Below, one piece after another: positions 16,966 to 25,413 of a stretch of DNA of 64,000 nucleotides. The notes below the pieces were generated by a model. The model did no database searches. It saw only the letters and a list, made by a program, of their open reading frames with translations, and was not told the origin of the DNA. The stretch comes from Poriferisodalis sp965237655 (GTDB lineage Bacteria; Actinomycetota; Acidimicrobiia; Acidimicrobiales; Poriferisodalaceae): positions 248,001-312,000 of the forward strand of contig NZ_CBDEGB010000001.1 of the NCBI RefSeq assembly GCF_965237655.1, written 5' to 3'. The stretch's first letter is position 1. Every line of letters starts with the position of its first letter. The position numbers and the translations under genes were made by a program.

Positions 16966-18241
16966 GACTATGGGCGGCCTCGGGCCTCAGGGCTACATCC
17001 CGCGAGTTGTCGATCAGCAAATGCAGCGATTGCTGCGAACGGCACCCGCCCTGGTGGTCGAGGGTCCCCGTGCGTGTGGCAAGACGTGGACCGGTCGGAT
17101 GTTTGCCAACAGCATGGTGCGATTCGACGAACTCGATTCGACCCGTCGACAGCTCGAGGTGAACCCGGCCTCATTCCTCGTCGGTGACACGCCAAGGCTG
17201 CTAGACGAATGGCACGTCGCCGATGGCCTGTGGAATGCAATGCGCCACGCCTGCGATGACCGGGGGGTCAACGGTCAATTCATCTTGACGGGCTCGGTGA
17301 AGCCCGCCTTCACCGCCACCGATCACAGCGGGGCCGGTCGTGTCGCTCGGCTCCGGATGCGCCCGATGTCGCTGTGGGAATCGGGTGACTCGTCTGGCGC
17401 AATCTCGCTTGCGAGACTGCTAAACCGCGACCCCTGCGCAGCAGATCCCGCTGGGCCAGATCTTGAGAGCGTCGCACGACTGATCTGCCGCGGCGGCTTT
17501 CCGCGGTTCATCACAATGGACCACGCCGACGCCCGGGAGCGCCTGCGTGACTACCTGCGCGACGTCTCGCAGATCGACCTGGCGACCGGGGAGTCCGCTA
17601 GACACGACCCGCGGAAGATGTTGGCGTTGATTGCGTCACTCGCCCGCAACGAAGCTACGTCTGCCTCGCTGCGAACGTTGATTGACGACACCGCAGGCTT
17701 CGGGGGCCCATCTGACCGCGACACAGTTCGGCGGTATCTCGACCGGCTGACCGATGCGTTCGTCATCGAACCACTCCCAGCATGGTCGACACACCTCCGT
17801 GGCACAGCGACGTTGCGCTCCACACCGAAGCGGTACTTCGTGGATCCGTCACTCGCGACGGCAGCGCTGCGAGCATCACCAGAAGGACTGGTCGCCGACC
17901 TCGAGGCGCTCGGCTTCCTCTTCGAATCGCTGGTAATCCGTGACCTCCGTATCTACTCCCAGACCTTCGACGCCGAGGTCATGCACTACCGGGACAGCAA
18001 GGAGCTGGAAGTCGACGCAATCATCACCCGAGGCGCCGGCGATTGGACCGCAGTCGAGATCAAGCTTGGCGGAGCGGCAGCCATCGAGGCGGCAATTGCA
18101 TCACTGCGTCGCCTGCGCGCCAAGGTCGACACCCAACGCGCCGGCGAGCAATCACGCTTGATCGTCATCACCGCGGCCGGCAGGGCCTTCGAGACCGACG
18201 ACGGCATAGCCGTCGTCCCCATCACCCACCTCCGCCCCTGA
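16964..18241 (+). CDS. ATP-binding protein, AAA/DUF4143 family
   Basis: A 425-aa protein of the P-loop family in which an AAA domain is followed by DUF4143. Walker A is GPRACGKT at 34-41 (Gly-Pro-Arg-Ala, as usual in this family) and Walker B is RLLDEWH at about 82-88. The C-terminal DUF4143 segment has the conserved ELEVDAII...TAVEIKLG pattern (about 347-367), a nuclease-like core with D/E and K residues. The family is common in accessory regions and its function is not established. No ribosome binding site is seen before the ATG at 16964; ATG 16970 is an alternative. Confidence 0.85.
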   Translation: MTMGGLGPQGYIPRVVDQQMQRLLRTAPALVVEGPRACGKTWTGRMFANSMVRFDELDSTRRQLEVNPASFLVGDTPRLLDEWHVADGLWNAMRHACDDRGVNGQFILTGSVKPAFTATDHSGAGRVARLRMRPMSLWESGDSSGAISLARLLNRDPCAADPAGPDLESVARLICRGGFPRFITMDHADARERLRDYLRDVSQIDLATGESARHDPRKMLALIASLARNEATSASLRTLIDDTAGFGGPSDRDTVRRYLDRLTDAFVIEPLPAWSTHLRGTATLRSTPKRYFVDPSLATAALRASPEGLVADLEALGFLFESLVIRDLRIYSQTFDAEVMHYRDSKELEVDAIITRGAGDWTAVEIKLGGAAAIEAAIASLRRLRAKVDTQRAGEQSRLIVITAAGRAFETDDGIAVVPITHLRP

Positions 18242-18446
18242 ACTGTCCACCATCGGTCCCGATGTGCGCTCGCATCTTGGGCCTCAGAATGGCGGGCCAG
18301 CGGCGGGACTTCCGGTTGTGACCGGCGAGATGCCCGGACGCAAGGACGCGCTGTCGGGGAGGTCGCGGTTACCGCCGATTCCGCGTCGGGATCAACTCTC
18401 CACGAGCGCTATGTTCAACACAAACGGCCAGCTGGGAGATGTGGGC

Positions 18447-18638
18447 GTGCGGACCACGAAGATCGTCTACTAGCAAGAGGACGAGTGGTGGCTCGGCTAC
18501 CTCGAGGAATTCCCTGACTATTGGACGCAAGGCAAGACGTTGGAGGACCTCGAAGAGCATCTGCGCGATCTCCACGCAGATCTGACGAGCGGTGAACTAC
18601 CGGGAGTCCGCCACGTCGCCGACCTCACGCTGGCGTGA
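18447..18638 (+). pseudogene. decayed HicB-family antitoxin
   Basis: The translation reads VRTTKIVY, then TAG (18471-18473), then DEWWLGYLEEFPDYWTQGKT followed by LEDLEEHLRDL, the HicB fold. A single in-frame stop after eight codons separates the start from the body. The stop TGA overlaps the GTG of the next gene (GTGA). It was probably a hicB-hicA pair. An alternative downstream start would lose the first strand of the fold. Confidence 0.7.
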
Positions 18639-18818
18639 AGCGGGCTGAACTGATCAGGCGAATCCGCGCGACAGGGTCGGTCTTGGTTCGGCACGGCTCA
18701 AAACACGACTGGTATCGCGCCCCAATATCGGCGCGTATCAGGCGGTGCGCGCCATAACGAGATCAATGAGCGACTAGCCAGACAGATCATCAAACAGCTC
18801 AGCCTGCCAAGCGATTGA
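18635..18818 (+). pseudogene. decayed HicA-family toxin
   Basis: The first frame reads KRAELIRRIRATGSVLVRHG and then SKHDWYR, the HicA mRNA-interferase core with the catalytic His of the GxxHD motif, then hits a stop. A one-base shift restores RHNEINERLARQIIKQL, the expected HicA ending, to TGA at 18816-18818. The gene is therefore frameshifted. Confidence 0.7.
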
Positions 18819-18829
18819 CAGCTCAGTTT

Positions 18830-21277
18830 CTAGGTGGCCGGGACGCGGATGGTCTCGAAGTGATCGCGGCCTGCGTCGATCAGCGAGTGAGGCTTCTCGC
18901 TGCACACGACGTAGAGCGCGTCGCGGGCACGGGTCATGGCGACGAAGAGCTTGGTGGCGGCGAGCGCCTCTGCATCGGCGCGCTCGGCGGGAGGGAACTT
19001 GTTGGAGGCCGTGAACGGCCATGCGCCGTGCGACACACCGAGCAGAAAGACGACCTTGAACTCCAGGCCCTTCGCCCGATCGAAGGTCCCCACCTTGACC
19101 TCTTCGGACGCCTTGCCGGCGAAGTCCTTCAGGTTGACACAGCTCAGGCCGGCCTGCTCCAGTACTGAGATCGCGGCGTCGACCTGGCTGTTCGTGACCG
19201 CAAAGACGCCGAAGTCACCCAGACTCAGCGCTGGGTTCGTTGCGGCGAGCAAGGTGATTTCTTCCACCACGTACCGGCGCTCATCGCCTTGATCTGCGGC
19301 GATCACGAGGCGCGGCGTCACACCGTCACGGCGAGTTTCCCATTGCGCATCAGCGCGTCGCCGCGGCCGCGCTGATGTCGGCACCGCAGATGCTGAGCCA
19401 GACGGTTCGTCGTCTGTCTCGTCGCTGAGATCGCCAATTTCCTGCGCGCCGGTACAGGCCATGGCTGCCTCGATGATCTGACGCGTGTTTCGGTAGTTGA
19501 CGACCAGCACTTCGCTGCGGCCTCGAACTTCAATGCCCGCATCACTCAGTGCGAAGCCTCCGGGATAGACACGCTGGGCGGCATCGCCGACAATCAGCAG
19601 CGAGTTGTGGCCAAGCACGAAGCCGTGCCCTTCGCCGGTCTCGTAAGGGACGCGTTCGGCCACCAACGCGCTCAGCAGCTCTAGGCCAATCTGGGTCAGG
19701 TCCTGCGATTCGTCGACAAGCACGGCGCGGTATCGAGGCTGCGGGAGCGATCGCACGTAGTCACGCGCTCGGCGGATGCGGTCATCGAAGTGTTCGAGGC
19801 CCTTATCCGCCATCACTTCGCGCCATGCGAGATGGAGGTCCCACATCTGGTCGCGCACGGGTTGCTGGAACGCAACTTCGCGGCCGTGGCGCCTGATCTT
19901 GCGATAGGTCTCCAAGTCTCCGATGTCACGCCCGATGATGACCTTGGTCACCTCGTCGATGAGGTAGTCGTCGGAGAGTCCCAGCGCGTGCAACGGCGAA
20001 CCGGGGCGAACCACGTCGCGCTTCGCCCGCGCGAACGTGCTCTTCGACTGCGCTACGTTGACGCTCGCCTGAGGGCCACCGCGATACTCGTCGATCACTT
20101 GGCACAGGCGGTCCGCGAGTTGGTCAATATTCGTGAACTCGACCGATCCCGAGACGGACGTGGGCAACCTCGAATACAGACTCTCGAGCACGGGCGGCAG
20201 ACTTCGGATGAAGGTCGTGAAGAGGATCGGCCGGGGTTCCTCGCCGAATATCTCTTCTTGCAACGGGCGCTTGGCCAGCCAGGCCGCTCGATGCAGTGCC
20301 ACGGTGGTCTTGCCGGTACCCGCTGAGCCGCTTACCCGGGCAGGGCCAGTGAAGTCGCGTTCGACGATGTCGCGCTGCGAGGGGTGCAGGAAGATCATCC
20401 AGTCCTCGATCGGAGCTTCGGCGAGGCGCTTGACTTCGTCGGCGTTTAGCGTGATCGAAAGCGCGGCCGCGGCACCACGCTCGGTGATGTCTCGAGCGAA
20501 CTGCTCGACAGCCGCTTGCTCTGCCGCGGTTAGCTGATCGCTGCGCCATTGGTCAGGATGAACATCGTGCAGTTCAAACAAGAGTTCGAGCAGCGAGAGT
20601 CGCAAGGCGATGTTGTCGTCGCCCGGCCAATGACGCAGCAGCACGTCGTCCCCGTCAAGATCGGTCGCACGAACCAGCGCCTCCACCTGATCGGCGCTCA
20701 CGCCACCGAATTCGTCTCGCACCTTGAACATGTCGAGCACGTCTGCGGCAGACCACATCCACAGCAGCGGTCGTTGCGGCTCGTCCTTCGTCGACAGGTG
20801 CTCCCGGCGCTCGTGGACGTACGAGTCTGGCTTGGAGTGGCGTTCTGTCGACGGAAGGCCGTCTTCAGCCGGCTCGCTTGCAGGCATCACCTCGCTCGGT
20901 GGCGGCGCAGTCGGCAGGGTTCTGATGCGCTCGGCCCGCTCATAGACCGCGTCGTGATGACCGGCGTGAACCAGCTCGCTTATTGCTCCGAGGCGCCGGA
21001 GCAAAATGCGCAGATCCTTAGATGCCCGCGCGGACCACAGCCAACCGACTGAACTCCTGAAGTTCAGCTTCTTGAGGTTCAATCCGGGATGCGATGGGTC
21101 CTCAGCGAGCTGCCCCACTGCATCCCAGACGCTGATCTGCTCGTTCCTGGCGAGTTCGTGCACCGAGTTTCGAAACCCGGGCGCGAGTCGCAGATCGCGG
21201 GCGACATGCACCGTCGTGCTCGACACGAGCGATGAGATTAGCCCACCCATTGTTGCCAGCCGTGCTCGATGCGGCAA
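18830..21277 (-). CDS. UvrD/Rep-family helicase with N-terminal RelE-like domain
   Basis: An 815-aa protein (start at ATG 21277; MGGLISS at 21250 is also possible). Residues about 34-118 look like a RelE/ParE-type fold: LNLKKLNF, WSARASKDLRILLRR and LVHAGHHDAVYERA are the usual strand pattern with the HxGxHDxxYxxA ending. The helicase follows: Walker A SGSAGTGKT at 317-325, Walker B VLVDESQDLT near 525, and motif VI FVAMTRARDALYVV near the end. Superfamily I helicases unwind DNA 3' to 5'. It lies 18 nt downstream of vapC on the same strand, so vapBC and this gene may be one transcript. Which residues of the RelE-like part are catalytic I cannot tell. Confidence 0.85.
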   Translation of the reverse strand: MPHRARLATMGGLISSLVSSTTVHVARDLRLAPGFRNSVHELARNEQISVWDAVGQLAEDPSHPGLNLKKLNFRSSVGWLWSARASKDLRILLRRLGAISELVHAGHHDAVYERAERIRTLPTAPPPSEVMPASEPAEDGLPSTERHSKPDSYVHERREHLSTKDEPQRPLLWMWSAADVLDMFKVRDEFGGVSADQVEALVRATDLDGDDVLLRHWPGDDNIALRLSLLELLFELHDVHPDQWRSDQLTAAEQAAVEQFARDITERGAAAALSITLNADEVKRLAEAPIEDWMIFLHPSQRDIVERDFTGPARVSGSAGTGKTTVALHRAAWLAKRPLQEEIFGEEPRPILFTTFIRSLPPVLESLYSRLPTSVSGSVEFTNIDQLADRLCQVIDEYRGGPQASVNVAQSKSTFARAKRDVVRPGSPLHALGLSDDYLIDEVTKVIIGRDIGDLETYRKIRRHGREVAFQQPVRDQMWDLHLAWREVMADKGLEHFDDRIRRARDYVRSLPQPRYRAVLVDESQDLTQIGLELLSALVAERVPYETGEGHGFVLGHNSLLIVGDAAQRVYPGGFALSDAGIEVRGRSEVLVVNYRNTRQIIEAAMACTGAQEIGDLSDETDDEPSGSASAVPTSARPRRRADAQWETRRDGVTPRLVIAADQGDERRYVVEEITLLAATNPALSLGDFGVFAVTNSQVDAAISVLEQAGLSCVNLKDFAGKASEEVKVGTFDRAKGLEFKVVFLLGVSHGAWPFTASNKFPPAERADAEALAATKLFVAMTRARDALYVVCSEKPHSLIDAGRDHFETIRVPAT

Positions 21278-21295
21278 GGATTTCGGTTCGTGGGC

Positions 21296-21697
21296 TCAGG
21301 CCCCGATCAGCAGCGTCGCGTCGGGGCGGAGCAGCGCGAGGCCGCGATCAAGGGTCGCGACAACGCCACCGTGGTGCTCGGCCAGCGCCGCAAGGTAGGC
21401 GTCGGTGACTTGCCGGTGGCCGATGACCCCACGCAGTGACGCATCCCCGTAGCCGAGGTTGTCGGGCCAGAAGACATGATTCGGTTGCCGTGAGATAGCT
21501 TCGAGTGCCGTGAGAGCAGCTTCTGCGGATCTGCCTTCTCGGATCAACAGTCGCAACAGCGCTCCCTGGGTAATCGGGCATGTGGCAACCACACCTTGAT
21601 GCTGCGCGAGCCACGAGTGCGCCATGCCGTGATGCACATGACTCGGCACCGTCAGTGCGATCAGCAGATTGCTGTCCGCCAGCGCCACGTTCACCAT
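21296..21697 (-). CDS. vapC: PIN-domain ribonuclease toxin, VapC family
   Basis: A 133-aa PIN protein beginning MVNVALADSNLLIALT, with the first catalytic Asp in ADSN. The C-terminal DAYLAAL...GGVVATLDRGLA carries the later acidic residues. VapC toxins cleave RNA and are held by VapB. The ATG at 21697 lies inside the end of vapB, a 7-nt overlap typical of vapBC. Upstream in-frame residues belong to the vapB region. Confidence 0.88.
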   Translation of the reverse strand: MVNVALADSNLLIALTVPSHVHHGMAHSWLAQHQGVVATCPITQGALLRLLIREGRSAEAALTALEAISRQPNHVFWPDNLGYGDASLRGVIGHRQVTDAYLAALAEHHGGVVATLDRGLALLRPDATLLIGA

Positions 21698-21915
21698 TCG
21701 TCCTCGAGCGACCTGACGTCCTCGATGGTGATCGGTCGGTCGAGGTTTACCGTGGGCCACCCAGTTTCGTGGGATGAGTCACGGGTGGCGCTTCCGGTAC
21801 CGGTGGCCTTACGGAGCATCTCCACGATGACCCCGCTGAGGGTCTTGTGCTGCTGATGGGCCAGCTCGCGGGCGAGAGCGTGCAGGTCGTCGGGCAAATC
21901 GACGGTGGTGCGCAT
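21691..21915 (-). CDS. vapB: ribbon-helix-helix antitoxin, VapB family
   Basis: A 74-aa antitoxin. MRTTVDLPDDLHALAREL is the ribbon-helix-helix DNA-binding start, and the acidic ITIEDVRSLEDEW tail is the toxin-binding part. I start at the ATG 21915; a longer frame upstream (to 22170) lacks family features. A -10-like TATGAT lies 6 nt before the start, so translation may be leaderless. Confidence 0.85.
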   Translation of the reverse strand: MRTTVDLPDDLHALARELAHQQHKTLSGVIVEMLRKATGTGSATRDSSHETGWPTVNLDRPITIEDVRSLEDEW

Positions 21916-21921
21916 CACCGC

Positions 21922-21945
21922 ATCATAACATCGATGTGCAATGAT
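21922..21945 (-). promoter_or_regulatory. palindromic operator/promoter of vapBC
   Basis: ATCAT at 21922-21926 and ATGAT at 21941-21945 are inverted halves around a CATCGATG core. The sequence overlaps the -10-like TATGAT of the minus strand, as expected for autoregulation by VapB. The rest of the 166-nt gap to the helicase gene shows nothing clear. Confidence 0.4.
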
Positions 21946-22081
21946 ACGCAAGGCCGCGGCGCAACAGCGACGGACAGCCACCCTGCTCCCCGCCACGAGC
22001 GTCACAGGCTCGCCCGTCACGACTGAGAAGGTAACGACCTCGAAGCGGGCGCCATTGTCGAGCGACACGGGGACTGGTAAA

Positions 22082-25000
22082 TCAGAACGGGTCGGCGGAC
22101 GCCAATGCTGACGCATCACCACCATCTGTTGACGACCAGATGCGCCTGTTGGTCTCGTCGTACACCTCAATGATCACGTTGCCGTCGTTCCACGGGGCCT
22201 TATCGATCCAGTCAAGCGTCACCTCTTCAGCAGGCATCACACTTGACCAGTGGCTTAGCTGGGAGTCAGAGCCAGGGACAAAGGTGAAGTCCTCTTTCTT
22301 CAAGAGTTCCCGGACTTCGTATGAGTTGAGGACTCGCACCTCGTAGCGATGCGAGTCATTCCGTATCACGGGGGGCAGTTCGTTGACGTCGAGCGTCGGG
22401 AAGTCACACACCGATTGGATCGTGTCAAGAAATGAGCTTCGCTTGGAGTCTTGTGTGCAAATAATCAATCGATCTCTTGCGCGGCTGACTGCCACATAGA
22501 AGAGACGCAGTTCAGCCGCTTCGATAGACTTCAATGTGTCTCCGAATATCTGGCCGAAGATCCAATGCGGATGGATGAGGGGATAGTGATTCGCAACAGC
22601 GTCCAATATAACCACCGCGTCACGTTCGAGCCCCTTGTAGCTGTGCGCCGTGTCAACGGCAACGTTCTCACGCAGCTCTTCGCCTAACAACTCTCGAAGA
22701 GCTGTCTGCGCGGCTTTCGGAGTCGAGCCGGCAACTACGTCGGGGTCCCGAGTCCGATTGAGAAACGCGACTTCTCCCTTTCTTGCGACTTCTTGCGCTA
22801 TTCGCGCCACAGCGATCTCATATTCGTCAGAGTCCGAATAGCCACCGCTCTTCCGAGCACCGAGGATCTCTCGCTCCAGCCGCGTCGGATCAAACTCATC
22901 CAGGGTGCAAACTTGAACGACTCCGTCCTCTTCGTTGACCGCCTTGGCGAATTCGTCATCTTCAGTCAAGAGCGCGTTCGAGGCGTCGACGATTCTCTTA
23001 TGCGACCGATAGTTTCGGGTGATCGACAGATGCCGTGTATTGGGGAAGTGCTCATCGAAGTCATGGAAGTAGGTGAGATCAGATCCGGCAAAGCCATTGA
23101 TCGCTTGCCAGTCATCACCTACCGCGAAGACGTTCATTTTGGGATTGGTCATTCGCATCGCAGACGTGAGGTCGTAGAATGATCGCGAGAAGTCTTGGTA
23201 CTCATCAATATGCAGGTAGTCGATATCTCTGATATCGCCAGGATCACCCTTGCGCATGAAAGTGGTTGTACCATCCCTGACGGTATGAGCAGCCCTTAGC
23301 ATGAGGCCATTAAAGTCCTCAAGATTAGCCTGGTGAAGCCTCCCCAGGTATTCCTTGTACACGGAATTGCCAATGCGGTAGAATTCAATTTCATGGTGTG
23401 TGACATCGGGACTCGCCTTTCGTTGTATGGCAGCTTGCTCTAGGTCATGGTTTGTCCAAGCGCGCTGTCGACACCGGCCGACGAAATTGGCCATCGCTTT
23501 GGTGAACCGGTCTACCGCTCTGTCCCTCACCTTAAGCCAAAGCTTGTCTTGGTTCAAATGTCGCGGCCGCAATCCGTACTCTCGCAAGTCGGACAACAGC
23601 AACTGAGCGAAGGCATCCTTGCCGAGCTCCCTAAGGGTTTCGTAATGGTATTCCAATAGATGACCCTTGAACTTCTTGGCCGCTATCGACGACTTGAGCT
23701 TCTCCCATCCTTCAGAGTCGTCTCCTCCACCTTCTTCAATGTAGCGAACGAAGAGGGGATCTCTTCCGTCCTTGTAATTTACGAAATCTGCAGAAAGCTG
23801 CCGCTGTCCCCATCGTATTCTAGCTCTAGGGCCAAACGTATATGGAATGTCGTACTCGACGAGGAGATTCGCAATGGCCTTCTGGCCAAAATTATGAACA
23901 CGTTCACCGTTCAGGGTTTCAGACTGAAGGGAATATCGAAAGTCGAGGAACTCTTGGCCTGACAGGTTGTAGCCGCCCGTCTCGATCCGATTCCAATCGG
24001 CCTCGAAATGCTCAAGCATCAAACTCTTGATTCGGTTGGCCCATCGCTCGCTGCGTACGTGTTCATCTATGATCTGCTGCGTAACCTCACTGAGATGCTG
24101 TTTGCCTTCGTCTTTGTCGTCATACAGCAACCCTTGCGGAGGGTGCACCAAGGCGTACGCAAGCGCATGAAACGTCATCACATATGGAATGTCATCGCCA
24201 AGCCGCTCTCGCAGGCGGCTTTCCATTTCCGATGCGGCACGACGATTGAAGGCCAACAGCATGATGCGATGCGCGGGTATGCGACAGTGTTTGTGTAGAA
24301 ATAACGCGCGGGCGGTCAATACCCGTGTCTTGCCGGAGCCCGCCCGTGCTGTCACCAACACATTGCGATTGACTGCACCGACGGCCGCCGCTTGCTCCTG
24401 GTCTAGAGGCAGTCCGTAACGCTCAGCGGCCCAATGGGAAACGAATTTCATCTTTTGATGCTCGTAGAAGCCAGTAGCCCGCACCAATGACAACCATTTT
24501 GCAGCTATGTGCCGGTCGAATCGCAGAAAGTCCTCATGCAGCCGTTCGTGGATTCTGCTGTTCGGCTTGGTGTTGTGAAGATCGAGGCGGTCTTTTAGCC
24601 GTTGCAATCGCTCACGATCACTTTGCAGTCTTGCCAACTCCGCGTCATAGATGGCCTGTCTGCGCTGCCTCTCCGCTTCGCGCTCGCGCCTCAACGCCTC
24701 AGCCTTCCGGCGCTGTTCAATCGACCGCTGGCGTTCCCGCTCTCGATTCTCACGGAAGCGCTGTAGCTCACGACGGCGCTCCTCCTCGCGACGAGACTGC
24801 TCGGCTTCTCGTTGACGTTCGGCCTGCTGCCGAGCCTCGTATTGCTGCTTCCTCTCTTCATCGCTGGAAAACGTGATCGAAGCGCCGCGTAGAACTTCGT
24901 GCGCCGTCTGTGGGAGGTTTGCGAACTCCTCCGAAGTCAAGTTCGTCCGAAGGCGTACGAACAGACGGCCGGTCTCGTAATCTTGGCTGTAATCGCCCAC

Positions 25001-25201
25001 ATGACGGACCAGCTGTTCAATGAGGCGCTCTCGGGCTGAGGCTGATCTGGGTTCTACGTATCGCTTGACCCAAGACTCGAACAATCTCGCAAAGGAGACG
25101 TGCGCATCTTCGACCATCGGTTCGTCAGCCTCGATGTCCGTCACGTCGTGCCAGCCATAGCTGGTCGATCCAAGCATGCGAAGAGGGCTTCGTTGGCGCA
25201 A
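22082..25201 (-). CDS. large superfamily I (UvrD-like) helicase with N-terminal coiled coil
   Basis: A 1039-aa protein. Residues 1-110 are a novel domain; 112-206 are a long Arg/Glu/Gln-rich coiled coil. The helicase follows: Walker A ARAGSGKT at 285-292, LLAFNRRAASEM (motif Ia), Walker B LHIDEYQDFSRSF, ITRNYRSHKRIVD (motif IV), SYKGLERDAVVIL (motif V) and YVAVSRARDRLII (motif VI). A C-terminal extension of about 110 residues follows. The long insert between motifs Ia and II and the coil are unlike UvrD or PcrA. Its codon usage is less GC-biased than the neighbours, which suggests transfer. Conflict or DNA repair roles are plausible but not shown. Confidence 0.88.
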   Translation of the reverse strand: MRQRSPLRMLGSTSYGWHDVTDIEADEPMVEDAHVSFARLFESWVKRYVEPRSASARERLIEQLVRHVGDYSQDYETGRLFVRLRTNLTSEEFANLPQTAHEVLRGASITFSSDEERKQQYEARQQAERQREAEQSRREEERRRELQRFRENRERERQRSIEQRRKAEALRREREAERQRRQAIYDAELARLQSDRERLQRLKDRLDLHNTKPNSRIHERLHEDFLRFDRHIAAKWLSLVRATGFYEHQKMKFVSHWAAERYGLPLDQEQAAAVGAVNRNVLVTARAGSGKTRVLTARALFLHKHCRIPAHRIMLLAFNRRAASEMESRLRERLGDDIPYVMTFHALAYALVHPPQGLLYDDKDEGKQHLSEVTQQIIDEHVRSERWANRIKSLMLEHFEADWNRIETGGYNLSGQEFLDFRYSLQSETLNGERVHNFGQKAIANLLVEYDIPYTFGPRARIRWGQRQLSADFVNYKDGRDPLFVRYIEEGGGDDSEGWEKLKSSIAAKKFKGHLLEYHYETLRELGKDAFAQLLLSDLREYGLRPRHLNQDKLWLKVRDRAVDRFTKAMANFVGRCRQRAWTNHDLEQAAIQRKASPDVTHHEIEFYRIGNSVYKEYLGRLHQANLEDFNGLMLRAAHTVRDGTTTFMRKGDPGDIRDIDYLHIDEYQDFSRSFYDLTSAMRMTNPKMNVFAVGDDWQAINGFAGSDLTYFHDFDEHFPNTRHLSITRNYRSHKRIVDASNALLTEDDEFAKAVNEEDGVVQVCTLDEFDPTRLEREILGARKSGGYSDSDEYEIAVARIAQEVARKGEVAFLNRTRDPDVVAGSTPKAAQTALRELLGEELRENVAVDTAHSYKGLERDAVVILDAVANHYPLIHPHWIFGQIFGDTLKSIEAAELRLFYVAVSRARDRLIICTQDSKRSSFLDTIQSVCDFPTLDVNELPPVIRNDSHRYEVRVLNSYEVRELLKKEDFTFVPGSDSQLSHWSSVMPAEEVTLDWIDKAPWNDGNVIIEVYDETNRRIWSSTDGGDASALASADPF

Positions 25202-25385
25202 TGAGCAAGGGCGAAGTCATGGAAGCGGACTTCCAGAGCGGGCGGGCGCCGGATTGCTCATCTGTTCGCAGTGGGCACAGGTTCATTCAAGGATTCCGTC
25301 TGTCGCCGGAAGGTCGTGAAGCGGATTCAGTCTCAATCAGATTCGGGAGCATATGAGGAAACTGAATTCTTTGCTTGATGTGTCC

Positions 25386-25401
25386 CGGACGACGAGGTCC
25401 G
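25386..25401 (-). terminator. small hairpin after hemL
   Basis: CGGAC (25386-25390) and GTCCG (25397-25401) form a 5-bp stem 12 nt beyond the hemL stop. There is no U run. The rest of the 212-nt gap 25202-25413 shows no gene. Confidence 0.25.
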
Positions 25402-25413
25402 AGTAGCAACCTC

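Noticed and set aside
21691..22170. 159-aa version of VapB
   Set aside because: The first 85 residues have no ribbon-helix-helix features; the domain starts at the ATG 21915.
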